Source of the DNA: Amycolatopsis sp. CA-126428
GTDB taxonomy: Bacteria; Actinomycetota; Actinomycetes; Mycobacteriales; Pseudonocardiaceae
Direction: 5' to 3'
NCBI RefSeq assembly: GCF_002904335.1
Contig: NZ_PPHF01000136.1
Location: 1-64,000 of the forward strand
DNA length: 64,000 nt
The notes beneath the pieces were generated by a model. It did no database searches. It had not been told where the DNA came from and was given only the letters and a program-made list of their open reading frames with translations. How positions within the stretch are numbered: the first letter of the stretch is position 1; each line of letters begins with the position of its first letter. Position numbers and translations under genes: made by a program. This document shows positions 33,736-42,366 of this stretch, piece by piece.

Positions 33736-34695
33736 ATGGGGTCACAGGCGCGTGCCGCGCAGGTCGAAGAGGTCATCCGCCGGTTGGACGCGCACTACGT
33801 CTTCCCGGACGTTGCCGCCAAGCTCGCGGAGGTCCTTCGCGCACGCCTCGGCGAAGGGGCGTACGCCGAGCTCGGGGACGCGGACTTCGCGACGGCCGTC
33901 ACCGCGGACCTCCAGTCGGTGAACGACGACAAGCACCTGCGGCTGCGCCACCACGCCGACCCGGTGGCCGAGGACGGTGACGCGGAGCACGCGTCGGAGG
34001 ACTTCCGGCGGGCGGCCGAGCTGGAGAACTTCGGGATCGCGTCGGTGCGGCGGCTCCCGGGCAACGTCGGCTACGTCGACACGACCCTGCTCTATCCCCT
34101 CGACCTCGCGGCGGCGGCGGTCTCGGCGGCGATGACGCTGGTCGCGCCCACCGACGCGCTGCTGCTCGACGTGCGGCGCAACCGGGGCGGCACGCCCGAC
34201 ACGAGCGCGTTCCTGCAGAGCTACCTCGTCGACGAGCGGACCCACTACCTCGACATCTACGAGCGCGAGGGCGACCTCGTCACCCAGATGTGGACGCTGC
34301 CGTACGTGCCGGGCCCGAAGTTCGGCGGCACCAAGCCGATCTGGGTGCTCACCGGCCCGGCGACGTTCTCCGGCGGCGAAGACCTCGCCTTCTCGCTGCA
34401 GCGGCAGGGGCGCGCGAAGACCGTCGGCGAGCCGACGCGGGGCGGCGCCCACCCGCGTGAACAGTTCAAAGTGGACACCTACCTGGACGTGACGGTGTCG
34501 ATCGCCCGCTCGTACGACCCGAAGACGGGCGAAAACTGGGAGGGCACCGGCGTGCCGCCGAACATCCCGGTCGCCGCGGACAAGGCCTTCGACACCGCGT
34601 ATGAGCTGGCCCTGCGGCACGTCCTCGAACTGGGCGAAGAGGGGCCGCGGCGGGTCGTGGCCGAGGAGGCGCGAAAGGCGCTCGACCAGCTGTAG
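33736..34695 (+). CDS. S41-family (IRBP-like) peptidase
   Basis: The 319-residue protein has an N-terminal helical part (about 1-75) and the S41 catalytic core (about 110-290). The nucleophile is in GPATFSGGEDLAF (about 215), DVRRNRGGTPDTSAF is a conserved core segment, and GEPTRGGAHP follows. No PDZ domain or signal peptide is evident, so it resembles cytosolic tricorn- or IRBP-type members. Substrate is unknown. The start is supported by TAGGTT 7 nt before the ATG. Confidence 0.82.
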   Translation: MGSQARAAQVEEVIRRLDAHYVFPDVAAKLAEVLRARLGEGAYAELGDADFATAVTADLQSVNDDKHLRLRHHADPVAEDGDAEHASEDFRRAAELENFGIASVRRLPGNVGYVDTTLLYPLDLAAAAVSAAMTLVAPTDALLLDVRRNRGGTPDTSAFLQSYLVDERTHYLDIYEREGDLVTQMWTLPYVPGPKFGGTKPIWVLTGPATFSGGEDLAFSLQRQGRAKTVGEPTRGGAHPREQFKVDTYLDVTVSIARSYDPKTGENWEGTGVPPNIPVAADKAFDTAYELALRHVLELGEEGPRRVVAEEARKALDQL

Positions 34696-34700
34696 GACGT

Positions 34701-34723
34701 TGGTCCCGCCACGAACGGGACCA
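34701..34723. terminator. Stem-loop between the S41 peptidase gene and cydA
   Basis: TGGTCCCG and CGGGACCA form a perfect 8-bp stem with a 7-nt loop, 5 bases after the peptidase stop and 43 bases before the cydA start. It could end the first gene or shape the cydA leader. Confidence 0.5.
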
Positions 34724-34766
34724 GTTGATCTGGCCGCGTCACCAGGCTCGGAGCACGCTGGACCAC

Positions 34767-36242
34767 GTGGAGGTCCTTGAGCTAGCGCGGTGGCAGTTCG
34801 GCATCACCACCGTCTACCACTTCCTGATGGTCCCGCTGACCATCGGGCTGTCGATCCTGGTCGCGGCGATGCAGACCCGCTGGGTCCGCACCGGCGAGCT
34901 GCGGCACCTGAAGATGACCAAGTTCTGGGGCAAGCTGCTGCTGGTCAACTTCGCCATGGGCGTGGTGACCGGGATCGTGCAGGAGTTCCAGTTCGGGATG
35001 AACTGGAGCGCGTACTCCCGCTTCGTCGGCGACGTCTTCGGCGCGCCGCTCGCGATGGAAGGCCTCGTCGCCTTCTTCGTCGAATCGACGTTCCTCGGCC
35101 TGTGGATCTTCGGCTGGGACCGGCTGCCGAAGAAGGTCCACCTGGCCTGCGCGTGGGCGTTTTCGCTGGCCACGATGGCGTCGGCGTACTTCATCCTGGC
35201 CGCGAACTCGTGGATGCAGCACCCGGTGGGCGTGACGTTCGAGAACGGCAAGCCGACCATGAACTCGATCTGGGCGGTGCTGACGAACAACACGGCGCTG
35301 GCCGCGATCCCGCACACCCTGGCCGGCGCGTTCTCGGTGGCGGCAGCGTTCCTGGTCGGTGTCGCGGGCTGGCACCTGTGGCGGCGCGGCGACCACGCCG
35401 ACGTCTGGCGATCCTCGCTACGGCTGGGTGGCTGGGTCGGCGTGGCGGCGTTCGCGGTCCTCGCGATCACCGGCGACACGCAGGGCAAGCTGATGTTCGA
35501 GCAGCAGCCGATGAAGATGGCGTCGGCGGAAGCGCTGTGCCACACGGAAAAGCCGGCCAGCTTCTCGATCATCGCGATCGGCGACGTGTCGGGCTCGAAC
35601 TGTGAGGACGTGAAGACGTTCAACGTGCCCGCGCTGCTGTCGTTCCTGGCGCACAACGACTTCAAGACCGAGGTCAAGGGCGTGGAGAACCTGGTGACGG
35701 AGTACCAGGCCAAGTACGGCACGAACTACCCGGACGACCCGGCGCTGGGGTCGCTGGCGGGCAAGCCGATCGACTACGTGCCCAATCTGCCGGTGACGTA
35801 CTGGGGCTTCCGGATGATGATCGGCTTCGGTGCGGTCTCGGCGGGCATCGGCGTCCTGGCCCTGTGGCTGACCCGCAAGGGCCGCGTCCCGGGCCGCCGC
35901 TGGTTCCCGTGGCTGGTCCTCGGCGGCATCGCCACGCCGTTCCTCGGCAACAGCGCGGGCTGGATCTTCACCGAGATGGGCCGTCAGCCGTTCGTGGTCG
36001 CCCCCAACCCGACCGGGGTGGACGGCGTGTGGATGTTCACCGCCCAGGCGGTCTCCCGGCTGACGACGGGCGAGGTGTGGACGTCGCTGATCGCGCTGAC
36101 CACCGTGTACGCGGCCCTCGGCCTGGTGGAGCTGTACCTGATGCGGAAGTACATCCGCGGCGGCGTCGACGCGGTGATGCCCCCGCAGAAGCCGGCGGAC
36201 CCCGACAAACCGGGCGAGGACACCCTCGCCTTCGCCTACTGA
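34767..36242 (+). CDS. cydA: Cytochrome bd quinol oxidase subunit I
   Basis: The 491-residue protein has about nine helices and the CydA signature start VEVLELARWQFGITTVYHF. That segment has the heme-b His, GDTQGKLMFEQQPMKMASAEA has the quinol loop, and the conserved Glu lies in helix 3. The long Q-loop is of the short (non-E. coli) type. It reduces O2 to water with menaquinol and is the high-affinity oxidase of hypoxic growth. GTG 34767 is chosen because the family starts there. cydB follows after an unusual 114-bp gap that holds three DnaA boxes. Confidence 0.95.
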   Translation: MEVLELARWQFGITTVYHFLMVPLTIGLSILVAAMQTRWVRTGELRHLKMTKFWGKLLLVNFAMGVVTGIVQEFQFGMNWSAYSRFVGDVFGAPLAMEGLVAFFVESTFLGLWIFGWDRLPKKVHLACAWAFSLATMASAYFILAANSWMQHPVGVTFENGKPTMNSIWAVLTNNTALAAIPHTLAGAFSVAAAFLVGVAGWHLWRRGDHADVWRSSLRLGGWVGVAAFAVLAITGDTQGKLMFEQQPMKMASAEALCHTEKPASFSIIAIGDVSGSNCEDVKTFNVPALLSFLAHNDFKTEVKGVENLVTEYQAKYGTNYPDDPALGSLAGKPIDYVPNLPVTYWGFRMMIGFGAVSAGIGVLALWLTRKGRVPGRRWFPWLVLGGIATPFLGNSAGWIFTEMGRQPFVVAPNPTGVDGVWMFTAQAVSRLTTGEVWTSLIALTTVYAALGLVELYLMRKYIRGGVDAVMPPQKPADPDKPGEDTLAFAY

Positions 36243-36281
36243 GGTGCTGACGATGAGTGTCAACATGACCACTCTGTCGAG

Positions 36282-36325
36282 TTACCCACAGTTCGTCTGT
36301 GGACAACTCGCTCACCTGTGGATAA
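36282..36325. promoter_or_regulatory. Cluster of three DnaA boxes between cydA and cydB
   Basis: TTACCCACA (36282-36290, plus), TTGTCCACA read on the minus strand (36298-36306) and TTATCCACA on the minus strand (36317-36325) lie within 44 bp. The second is the perfect actinobacterial box and the third the perfect E. coli box; the first has one mismatch. Confidence 0.75.
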
Positions 36326-36356
36326 CTCACAGCCACCGGACGGCCGGAGAAGCGCG

Positions 36357-37364
36357 ATGAGCCTCGAAATCGCCTGGTTCGTCGTCATCGCCTTCTTCTG
36401 GCTCGGCTACCTCTTCCTCGAAGGCTTCGACTTCGGCGTCGGCATGCTGCTGCCGGTGCTCGCGCGCGACAACACCGAGCGCCGCGTCATGGTCAACACC
36501 ATCGGACCCGTCTGGGACGGCAACGAGGTCTGGCTCATCGTCGCCGGCGGGGCCACGTTCGCCGCCTTCCCCGCCTGGTACGCGGGCCTGTTCTCGGCCG
36601 CCTACCTGCCGCTCCTGCTCGTGCTGCTCGCCCTGATCGGCCGCGGCGTCGCCTTCGAATACCGCGGCAAGGTCGACTCCGAGCGCTGGCGCCGCACCTG
36701 GGACCGCGTCATCGTGATCGGCTCGTGGCTCCCGCCGCTCGGCGTCGGCCTGATCCTCGCCACCACCGTCCTCGGCCTGCCGCTGGACGCCGACGGCAAC
36801 CGCGTCGGCTCCGCGTTCGCCGCCGTCCGCTGGGACACCCTGCTCGGCGCGGTCGCGATCGCGGCCTTCTCGATCACCCACGGCGCCGCGTTCCTCGCCC
36901 TGAAGACCAGTGGTGACCTGCGGGAACGTGCCCGCACGCTGGCGCTCAGGCTGCTGCCGATCGCCATGCTGCCGATGGTCGCGTTCCTCTCGGTCGTCCA
37001 GTGGCGCGCGGGCACGTTGTGGACGCTGCTCGCGTTCGGGATCAGCGCGGTCGCCGCGGTGGTCGCCTGGCTGCGGCTGCGCGCCGACCGCGACGGGCAG
37101 GCGTTCGCCGCGCTCGGCGTCGTCATCGCCGGGGCCGCGGTGGTCATGTTCGGCTCGCTCTTCCCGAACGTCCTGCCCTCGACCCTCGACCCCGCCAACA
37201 CGCTCACCATCGAGGGCGCCGCCTCGAGCCCGTACACGCTGACCGTGATGACGTGGGTCGCCGTCTTCGGCGCCCCGGCCGTGCTGGTCTACCAGGGCTG
37301 GACGTACTGGGTGTTCCGCAAGCGCATCGGCACCCAGCACATCCCGGCGGTCCACGCACCATGA
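36357..37364 (+). CDS. cydB: Cytochrome bd quinol oxidase subunit II
   Basis: The 335-residue protein has about eight helices and the CydB features LEGFDFGVGMLLP, GPVWDGNEVWLI and ITHGAAFLALKTSGD. It pairs with CydA in the bd oxidase. ATG 36357 follows GGAGAAG. Its stop overlaps the ATG of the fused cydDC gene (ATGA), so translation is coupled. The gap from cydA is large for such an operon. Confidence 0.95.
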   Translation: MSLEIAWFVVIAFFWLGYLFLEGFDFGVGMLLPVLARDNTERRVMVNTIGPVWDGNEVWLIVAGGATFAAFPAWYAGLFSAAYLPLLLVLLALIGRGVAFEYRGKVDSERWRRTWDRVIVIGSWLPPLGVGLILATTVLGLPLDADGNRVGSAFAAVRWDTLLGAVAIAAFSITHGAAFLALKTSGDLRERARTLALRLLPIAMLPMVAFLSVVQWRAGTLWTLLAFGISAVAAVVAWLRLRADRDGQAFAALGVVIAGAAVVMFGSLFPNVLPSTLDPANTLTIEGAASSPYTLTVMTWVAVFGAPAVLVYQGWTYWVFRKRIGTQHIPAVHAP

Positions 37365-40300
37365 CAACCCAACTTCCCGGACGCGCTCCTCTTCCCGCCT
37401 CGGAGTCCACAACGGACTCGGCGCGACCGGGAAAGGGCCCGCTCGGCGCGTTGCCGGCCCTCGTGCCGGCGGTGCGCCGAGCGCTGGCCCTGGTGGGTTT
37501 CCTGTCGTTCGTCAACGCTGCCGCGCTGGTGGCACAGGCATTCCTGCTCGCCGGCGTCCTCGCGGCGATCGTCGGAGCAGGATCCGGGGGAAGCACCGCC
37601 CAGCTGGTCGCGCTGCTCGCGCTCGTCGCGACGCGCGCGCTGACCGGCTGGGCGGTGCGCTCGGTCTCCGCCCGGGCCGCCGCGACCGCGCAACGCGAGC
37701 TGCGGGCCAAGGCCGTCGACCACGCGCTGCGCCTGGGGCCCGAGTGGATCGCCCAACGCGGCCACGGGGAGCTGACCGCGTTGACGACCCGCGGCCTCGA
37801 CGCGCTCGACGCCTACTTCCGCGAATACCTTCCCGCCCTGGTGACGGCGGCCGTCGTGCCCCTCGGCGCCGGGGCGGCGATCCTGCTCGCCGACTGGCCG
37901 TCCGGCGTGATCGTCGCGCTGACCGTGCCGCTGCTGCCGGTGTTCGCCATCCTCGTCGGCAAGTACACCGCCGACCGCGTCGCCGGCGCGACCGACGCGA
38001 CGCACCGGATGTCCGGACGGCTGCTGGAGCTCGTGCGCGTGCTGCCGGTGCTGACCGCGTTCCGCCGGGCCGCGGCGCAGGCCGAGACCGTCCGGCAGCT
38101 GTCCGAACGCCACCGCCGCGCGACGCTCAAGACGTTGAAGGTCGCCTTCTCCTCGGCGTTCGTGCTCGAGCTGGTCGCGACGCTCTCGGTGGCGCTCGTC
38201 GCGGTGGTGATCGGCGTCCGGCTCGCCGGCGGCCACCTGCCGCTGGCCATCGGGCTCGGCGTGCTGATCCTCGCGCCGGAGTGCTACCAGCCGCTGCGCG
38301 CGGTCGGCGCCGCGTTCCACGCCAGCGAGGACGGCGTCGAAGCGGTCCGGCGCGTCGCCGGCCTGCTGGCTCTGCCGGTGCCCGCGGCCGGGACCGCGAT
38401 CCCGTCTCGCGGCGAGCTGCGCGTGTCGTCCCTGCGCGTCGCGCGGCGCGGCGGGTTCGCCCCGGACGGCGAGTCGTTCGCGGTCCGGCCCGGCGAGACG
38501 GTCTGGCTCCGCGCGCCGAGCGGCGGCGGCAAGTCGACGACGCTCTCGGCGCTGCTCGGCTTCGTCCCGGCGGACGACGGCGCCATCACGGTCGGCTCGA
38601 CGGACCTCGCCGACGCCGACCTCGTCCGCTGGCGCTCGCAGGTCGCCTGGGTGCCGCAGTCGCCGGTGTTCACCGGCGGCACGGTGAGCGAGGAGGTGGG
38701 CTCGTCCGGCGCGGTGCTCGCCGAACTCGGGCTGGCCGGGCTGGCCGACCGGCCGGTTTCCCAGCTGTCACTTGGGCAGCGTCAGCGCGTCGCCGTCGCC
38801 CGGGCGTTGCACCGGGTGCGGTGCGGGGCGTGGTTGCTGCTGCTCGACGAGCCGACGGCCCACCTCGACGAAGCGAACGCGCGCCTGGTGCTCGACGCGG
38901 TGCAGCGCGCCGTCGACAACGGTGCCGCGGCCGTCATCGCGGCCCACGAGCGCACCCCGGCGGTCGACCTGCCGCCCGATGTGGCGGCGGCTACTGAGAC
39001 GTCCACAGTGGACTCTTCGGCCGCACCGCTGAGGTGGCGCGCGCTCCTCGACGGCCGGCTCTTCGGCGGCGCCGCGCTGGGCGCGCTCGCGCTGCTGGCC
39101 GGGGTGGCGCTGACGGCGACGTCGGGCTGGCTCATCGCCAAGGCGTCCCAGCAGCCGCCGATCCTGACGTTGACGGTGGCGGTCGTCGGCGTCCGCGCGT
39201 TCGGGCTCGGCCGCGCCGGGCTCCGGTACGTCGAACGGCTGGTCACGCACGACGCCGCGTTCCGCATCGCCGGCCGCGTCCGGGTGCGGCTGTGGAACTC
39301 CCTGGTCCGGCTCGGGCCGGCGCGCAGCCTGCGCGCGGGCGAGGGGCAACGCCGGCTGGTCGGCGACGTCGACACCGTGCGCGACCTCCTGCCGCGGGTG
39401 GTGTCCCCGCCACTGGTGGTCGCGCTGGTCGCGGCCGGGGCGATCGCCGTGCAGACGTGGGTGCTGCCGGCCGCGGGAGTGACGCTCGCGGCTGCGGTGG
39501 CCCTCGGGCTGTGCGCACCGTGGGTCGCCCTGCGCGCCGAGCGCCGGGCGACGTCCGCGCTGGCGGCGGGCCGTCGTGAGGTGGCCGCGCGAGTCTTGGT
39601 GATGTTCGAAGCGGCGGCCGAGCTGCTCGCGTTCGGCGCGGCGGGGAGTCACCGCCGCGCGCTCGCGGCCGCCGACACGCGGCTGGTGACGCAAGCGCGT
39701 CGGCAGGCGTTCGGCGCGGGCGCGGCGGAAGCCCTGGTCACGCTGGTCTGCGGAGCGGCGGCGGTCGTTAGCACAGCGCTCGCCGCGGCGGCGGTCGCGG
39801 GCGGACGGCTCGACCCGGCCCTGGCGCCGCTGCTGGCCCTGGTGCCGCTCGCGCTGGCGGAGGTCTTGGCTCTGCTGCCGCCGGTGGCGCAGCACTGGGA
39901 CACGCTGCAGCGAGCTCGTCGCCGGCTCGCCGACGTGCCGGAAGCGCCCGTGCTCACTTCGCGCGGGACGGACGTCTCGTTGCGGGGCGCGGACCTCGGC
40001 TGGCCGGGCGGCCCGGTGGTGCTGCACGACGTCGACGTCGATCTCGCACCGGGCACGTACGCGGCGGTGGTCGGCCCGAGCGGAGCGGGCAAGTCGACGC
40101 TCGTCGCCGCGCTGCTGGGCTTCCTCCCGCCGCGGCGTGGGCTGGTCGCGGTCCCCGAGGGGGTGGCGTGGGCGCCGCAGGAGCCGATGCTCGCGGCGAC
40201 GACGATCGCCGAGAACCTCCGCCTGGCCCGCCCGACGGCGGCGGAGGAGGAGCTGCGCTCGGCGTTGCACGCCGCGGCGCTGACCGACGTCTCGCCGGAG

Positions 40301-40585
40301 ACGGTGCTCGCCAGCGGCGGCACCGGACTGTCCGGCGGCCAGGCGCAGCGGGTGGCGCTGGCGCGGGCCCTGCTCGGGGCGCCGTCGGCGGGGCTCGTGC
40401 TGCTGGACGAGCCGACCGCGCACCTGGACGAGGCGACGGCCCAGGCGGTCCGGGCGCACCTGCGGGAGGCATTGGCGGGCCGGACGGTGGTGCACGTGAC
40501 GCATCTCGCCGAGGAGGCGGCCGGAGCGGACGTGGTCCTCGAGGTCCGCGACGGCCGGGTCGTCACCCGGGTGCCGGTGCCGTGA
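37361..40585 (+). CDS. cydDC: Fused CydDC thiol-reductant ABC exporter
   Basis: This 1074-residue protein joins two half-transporters. The first has a membrane domain (about 35-320) and ATPase (about 350-545; Walker A APSGGGKST, signature LSLGQRQ, Walker B LLLLDEPTA). The second has a membrane domain (about 565-830) and ATPase (about 860-1070; GPSGAGKST, LSGGQ, LVLLDEPTA). In most bacteria CydD and CydC are separate; the fusion is common in actinomycetes. The complex exports thiols such as cysteine to the periplasm and is needed to assemble cytochrome bd. Confidence 0.93.
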   Translation: MTTQLPGRAPLPASESTTDSARPGKGPLGALPALVPAVRRALALVGFLSFVNAAALVAQAFLLAGVLAAIVGAGSGGSTAQLVALLALVATRALTGWAVRSVSARAAATAQRELRAKAVDHALRLGPEWIAQRGHGELTALTTRGLDALDAYFREYLPALVTAAVVPLGAGAAILLADWPSGVIVALTVPLLPVFAILVGKYTADRVAGATDATHRMSGRLLELVRVLPVLTAFRRAAAQAETVRQLSERHRRATLKTLKVAFSSAFVLELVATLSVALVAVVIGVRLAGGHLPLAIGLGVLILAPECYQPLRAVGAAFHASEDGVEAVRRVAGLLALPVPAAGTAIPSRGELRVSSLRVARRGGFAPDGESFAVRPGETVWLRAPSGGGKSTTLSALLGFVPADDGAITVGSTDLADADLVRWRSQVAWVPQSPVFTGGTVSEEVGSSGAVLAELGLAGLADRPVSQLSLGQRQRVAVARALHRVRCGAWLLLLDEPTAHLDEANARLVLDAVQRAVDNGAAAVIAAHERTPAVDLPPDVAAATETSTVDSSAAPLRWRALLDGRLFGGAALGALALLAGVALTATSGWLIAKASQQPPILTLTVAVVGVRAFGLGRAGLRYVERLVTHDAAFRIAGRVRVRLWNSLVRLGPARSLRAGEGQRRLVGDVDTVRDLLPRVVSPPLVVALVAAGAIAVQTWVLPAAGVTLAAAVALGLCAPWVALRAERRATSALAAGRREVAARVLVMFEAAAELLAFGAAGSHRRALAAADTRLVTQARRQAFGAGAAEALVTLVCGAAAVVSTALAAAAVAGGRLDPALAPLLALVPLALAEVLALLPPVAQHWDTLQRARRRLADVPEAPVLTSRGTDVSLRGADLGWPGGPVVLHDVDVDLAPGTYAAVVGPSGAGKSTLVAALLGFLPPRRGLVAVPEGVAWAPQEPMLAATTIAENLRLARPTAAEEELRSALHAAALTDVSPETVLASGGTGLSGGQAQRVALARALLGAPSAGLVLLDEPTAHLDEATAQAVRAHLREALAGRTVVHVTHLAEEAAGADVVLEVRDGRVVTRVPVP

Positions 40586-40632
40586 TCGATTCCCGCTGTG
40601 TCCTTGCCGCACCGCCCTCGCGCCGCGCGATA

Positions 40633-42168
40633 ATGACGGAACTCATGGATCCGACGCTTGCCGCCCGGGCACTGTCCGCGGCCACCGAGATAACGAGCAC
40701 CGCCCTGTCCGGCGACGACCCGGGAGCGGTGCTGGACACGGTCGTGGCCCGAGCGGCCGAACTGGCCGACGCCGACCTGGGCCTGGCCATGGTCAGCACA
40801 GAGGACGGCCGAGTGGTGGTCGAAGCCGCCCACTACGCAACAGCCCACCCGGCAACGGAGGGCAGCACCAAGCAGGCCGCCTCCGCACCGGCGACCGGCG
40901 GTTCGGTCGGTGGCCCGGCATCGGGTACCAGCGGCGGCGAGCTGGCCGGGACTCCAGCCGCGACTGGCTCGGCCGCGCCGGTGGCTGGCGGCCCGGCAGA
41001 AGGCTTGGCGCCCAGCGCCAACGGCGGCAAGCTGGCTGGCGACCCGGCCGCGCCCGCCGCGAGCGCGCTGGCGGCTGGTGGCCCAAGTGACACCGCAGCC
41101 GCCGCCTCGGCGACCAGCGGCCCGACCGTCGCCACTGCCCCCGGCGCGCAGGCGGGCGATGCTCGCGGCGACTCCACCCAGCCATCCGGCAGCCCGGATC
41201 CGGCGTCGCTCCCGGGCCCACCGTCCGCCGGGGAGTCCTTGCGGGGGCTGGCTCTTCCTGCCGACTCCGCGGCCGGGCGGGTGGCCCGCGGTGGCGAACC
41301 CGTGTCCAGCGAGGACTTCACCGTCGATCCGCGCACCGCCCCCTACGTGCCCGCCGAACTTCATGGCTACGGGCCCTTCGCGGCCGCGCCGTTCGGGTCC
41401 GGGGGGCGGGTTCTCGGGTCGCTCACCGTCTACCGGAAGCAGGGGCGTGAGCCCTTCTCCGCCGGGACCGTCGAGATGCTCGTTGCCTTCGCCGCGCAAG
41501 CCGGCGTTGTCCTCGCGCTCGCCGAAGGCGCCAATGCCCGGCACCGGGTTGCTCTTTACGAAGAGCGCGAACGCATTGCCCGCGAGCTGCACGACGTCAT
41601 CGTCCAGCGGCTCTACGGCGCCGGAATGCAACTGGACCGCGTCCGGCGCAACATGCGCAAGCGGTTCGCCCAAGCCGATGGGGCCCGGCTGTCCGACGCC
41701 ATCGACCAGCTCGACCAGACCATCGAAGAAATCCGCGGCACCGTGCGCGCGCTGCGCTCACCCGAGCCTCGCCACGACACCGGCACGCCCGCCGACCTTG
41801 CCGAGTCGGCGCGCGGCGAGGTTCGTATCGCCGGCGAACTTCTCGGCTATCCGCCGACCCTGGAGCTGTCCGGCGAATTCGCCGACGTTCCCGCGGAACG
41901 CGCCGACCACATCCGGGCCGCTCTGCGCGAAGCACTGTCCAATGTGGTCAGGCACTCCGGCGCCAGCGAAACCCGCGTGACGCTGACCAGGGACTCCGGC
42001 GGAGTGAAACTCCGCGTCCGGGACAACGGTTCCGGCGTTCCCCAAGGTGTCGCCACCCGTGGTCTGCGTCATCTCGCCGAACGCGCGGACGCCGCGGGCG
42101 GGACGTTCTTCCTGAACTCCTCACCCAGCCTCGGCACGCTCGTCGCGTTCGACCTGCCTCTCGACTGA
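40633..42168 (+). CDS. GAF-domain sensor histidine kinase (DevS/NarX-like) with low-complexity insert
   Basis: A GAF domain is split. Its first half is residues about 10-73 (ATEITSTALSGDDPGAVLDTVV, LAMVSTEDGRVV) and its second half about 200-290 (LRGLALPADSAAGRVARGGEPV). Between them lie about 125 Ala/Gly/Pro-rich residues with near-repeats such as GGELAGTPAA and GGKLAGDPAA. HisKA_3 follows (phospho-His in ERERIARELHDVIVQRL) and an HATPase domain (LREALSNVVRHSGA, DNGSGV). GTG 40582, overlapping the cydDC stop, is an alternative start. Its position behind cyd genes and opposite a NarL-type regulator suggests redox or oxygen sensing. Confidence 0.82.
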   Translation: MTELMDPTLAARALSAATEITSTALSGDDPGAVLDTVVARAAELADADLGLAMVSTEDGRVVVEAAHYATAHPATEGSTKQAASAPATGGSVGGPASGTSGGELAGTPAATGSAAPVAGGPAEGLAPSANGGKLAGDPAAPAASALAAGGPSDTAAAASATSGPTVATAPGAQAGDARGDSTQPSGSPDPASLPGPPSAGESLRGLALPADSAAGRVARGGEPVSSEDFTVDPRTAPYVPAELHGYGPFAAAPFGSGGRVLGSLTVYRKQGREPFSAGTVEMLVAFAAQAGVVLALAEGANARHRVALYEERERIARELHDVIVQRLYGAGMQLDRVRRNMRKRFAQADGARLSDAIDQLDQTIEEIRGTVRALRSPEPRHDTGTPADLAESARGEVRIAGELLGYPPTLELSGEFADVPAERADHIRAALREALSNVVRHSGASETRVTLTRDSGGVKLRVRDNGSGVPQGVATRGLRHLAERADAAGGTFFLNSSPSLGTLVAFDLPLD

Positions 42169-42230
42169 CCCCGATCTCCTGCGCCTCACCCTTCTCGGGT
42201 CATCCCGTCCTCCTTTCCACGCCCTCTTGT

Positions 42231-42263
42231 TTGATCTTACCGGGTTGTCGAACATATATTCGA
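42231..42263 (+). promoter_or_regulatory. LexA-like SOS box inside a candidate promoter
   Basis: TCGAACATATATTCGA (42248-42263) matches the actinobacterial SOS box TCGAAC-N4-GTTCGA with one mismatch. TTGATC (42231-42236) and TATATT (42255-42260), 18 bp apart, would be a plus-strand promoter blocked by LexA. It lies between convergent genes and points toward the 3' end of the response regulator gene. Confidence 0.45.
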
Positions 42264-42366
42264 CTCACGTTCGGGTGAATCTCTGCCCGAAAATGCCCTG
42301 ATCGAGATGGCGGTCCGTGACGAGCTGCAAAAAGGTCGCAGCGAACGGCGGATTGCGGACGAGCGG

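Noticed and set aside
34696..34766. Rex (NADH-sensing) operator before cydA
   Set aside because: No TTGTGAA-N6-TTCACAA-like sequence is present; the palindrome there is a GC-rich hairpin.
36243..36356. Replication origin
   Set aside because: Three DnaA boxes are too few, there is no AT-rich unwinding region, and no dnaA/dnaN neighbour. It is reported only as a DnaA-box cluster.
37001..37360. N-terminal extension of CydDC
   Set aside because: It overlaps cydB out of frame. The ATGA overlap at 37361 gives the natural start.
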